A stretch of 64,000 nucleotides of DNA from NCBI RefSeq assembly GCF_003254395.2, contig NC_037639.1, forward strand, positions 10,344,501 to 10,408,500, written 5' to 3'. The notes beneath the pieces are model-generated. The model did no database searches and had not been told where the DNA came from. It worked only from the letters and a program-made list of their open reading frames with translations. The translations under genes and the position numbers were made by a program. Positions 62,118 to 64,000 of the stretch are shown here, in pieces; the stretch's first letter is position 1, and every line of letters starts with the position of its first letter. This DNA comes from Apis mellifera (taxonomy: Eukaryota > Arthropoda > Insecta > Hymenoptera > Apidae).

Positions 62118-64000
62118 TAGAACTTCAACTTAGCCTGTTGCCTATGGCACCTGTTACTTCAAGAGACAGCATAATTTCTGAAAACATATATTTCTTTGAT
62201 TCGACGAATTCTGGTTTATCGTATAATTAAGGTAGCGATATTTCTTCTATTAAAGAATATTAGAGATACTTACGTTGGCGATAAAAATTATGTAGTAATA
62301 ATATTAATAGTTATTGTACTATTAATATTATTATTATATGATCAATATAATTTATTATTATTTATTTTTCATCTGAAAATAATTATACGATGTTACACGT
62401 GAATCAATATTACCTCGCTGTTTATACTTTTTGTTATAAATTCTCCATTTTACAAAAGAATCTGAATATTATATTGATTAAAATATAAAAAGCCGCACGA
62501 AAGGAATTGGATTTAATCCCGACGTATTTACGTTAAAAACAAATTGATGCTGTAGATCTGCGCTCGAATAAAAATAACCAAAAGAAATCTCTTTCATGAT
62601 GCTGCACTTTATTCAATTTTATCCACGATACTCGATCAGCCCTTCTCTCAAACGAATTAAAATATTCCTTTGAAATTATAATTGCACACTTGACTTATGG
62701 AATCGTCGACTAATTGTTACTTGAACGATCGATTGACCAATACTTATGGTTAATTGTACTGTCACCGATATGTATATGTACACTCGATAATAAACGATCG
62801 TTTATCTCTAATATATACGTATCTGATATAATGAAATTTCACTTTACTTTTCATGCTCCTTTCATAAATAATATTTTAATTTTATAATTCTTGTTTTTCG
62901 TATCAATTCATAATATCTTGAAACAGATTGTTCATAATTATAGTTATAAATGATTCGTCTCATTGAAAAATAGAGATATTTATAACATTCGTTAACAATG
63001 TAAGAAATATTTACGCATTTATGTATTAGTTTGATTATTTAGTTATTTCTATTTTCTCTTCTCTGTTTACGACATGATGTTACAAAAATATATTTCTATA
63101 ACCCAAATTTCAATACGATATTTCCTCTTCCTCTTAAATCGACAAATAAACAGGGAAGAGAAAGAAATTTATTTCCAATTTCATCATAATTGTCCTTCAA
63201 AATTTTTAATTGTCCCTCCTCCTCCAACATCCTCTATACTTTCTTAAGCATTTTTCCAATATTTCGATTCCTCTCGATTTCCATTCTCGACATTCATCTC
63301 GACAATTCCGTCGATTCCGTCAAACGCGTTATTCAAATATAACGTCCATCGATATCGTTTATCTGATTCTCCGCCAGCGAAACGAATATACGATCGACAC
63401 GCGAGGGGAGAGCGACCCGATAAAATTCATAAAAGATTCAACGTTAATTACCGAAGATGGCCCAGCTGGAAATCCGGTTTTTATTATATCTACGGGAAAC
63501 ACGCGATATTTCTGAAACTCGGATCCGCGAGAAACTTTCTTCCTTCGTGCCGTATCCTTGTCAGCCACCTTCGTTTCCGCCCGGCTTTGGAACGAAGTCG
63601 TGACGTTCGGCCTGGTCCGTCGATGGTAACAGGTTGCGACGTCCAGGCGTTTCTCAAAAACTGGCAAAAAAGTCGAGGCAACGAGGGTCGACAGGTGAAG
63701 GAACGCGGACAATGAGAAATTCCGATGCCAAAGGAAGGGAGAGACAGGCAACGATGCATTATTTAAATTTTAAAAGCGTTTCGGAGTGCTGGCTTAATTC
63801 GATGTCTAGTTAGCCCCATCCCCCTCTGATCGTCCTGCGTGCGGACGACAAACAAGCATACGAAAGCGTTTCGCGCCCCTTGCCTCTTTGCATTTGAATG
63901 CATTATAGTCGCGAATAAACATTTATGAATTGGAACTAAAAAAAAAAGAAATCGAAATATTAATGTTAGATATTGGAATTAAAATTAGAATTGCAATTGA
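62118..64000. other. Non-coding DNA downstream of mir-315
   Basis: No supported gene. The first kilobase is AT-rich. From 63.2 kb the DNA becomes CpG-rich, with overlapping open frames on both strands (63,210-63,515 and 63,359-63,759) that carry no domain. The last 250 bp contain octamer-like 'TTTGCATTTGAATGCAT' near 63,888, a possible POU-factor site. Confidence 0.55.

Overview
The window looks like nuclear DNA from an insect, most likely a bee (genus Apis or a close hymenopteran relative). It is AT-rich but CpG-dense over large parts. Introns begin with GT and end with AG, and range from 65 bp to about 12 kb. It carries the insect microRNA mir-315 and single-copy metazoan genes with spliced coding regions. 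Species is inferred from composition only.

Left part (1-31 kb). Almost all recognisable coding sequence here belongs to one + strand gene, a KANK-family adaptor (KN motif, coiled coil, ankyrin repeats). I assembled nine coding exons between 10,883 and 31,151 whose phases all agree, giving a 1068-residue protein. Two further in-phase candidate first coding exons lie inside the gene. One at 20,208-20,274 would make a form without the talin-binding KN motif (about 932 aa). One at 29,825-29,916 would make a short, mainly ankyrin-repeat form (about 378 aa). A weaker third candidate with a TATA box lies at 21,230-21,313. Introns and upstream DNA hold several arrays of long-unit tandem repeats (about 120-250 bp), each array with its own unit.

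Middle (31-39 kb). This is a compact, very AT-rich, CpG-poor cluster of housekeeping genes: BET1 (ER-Golgi SNARE, +), RPF1 (Brix-domain 60S ribosome biogenesis factor, +) and THUMPD3 (tRNA m2G methyltransferase, -, convergent with RPF1). A small unidentified ORF is divergent from THUMPD3. The compositional change from CpG-rich to AT-rich falls inside the KANK gene, between its 28.0-29.3 kb exon and its ankyrin exons.

Right part (39-64 kb). I see no protein-coding gene that I can defend. It holds an AT-rich desert (39-43 kb), a possible promoter and first exon at 42.4-43.6 kb, a roughly 140-bp tandem array at 49.4-50.6 kb, a few palindromic transcription-factor-like sites, and the mir-315 hairpin at 62,038-62,117. 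The primary transcript of mir-315 may start far upstream, but this is unproven.

The genes do not form one pathway. KANK acts at the cell cortex and adhesions, BET1 in vesicle fusion, RPF1 and THUMPD3 in ribosome and tRNA maturation, and mir-315 in post-transcriptional regulation. All exon joins are read by eye from splice signals, phase and family similarity; no transcript data were available.
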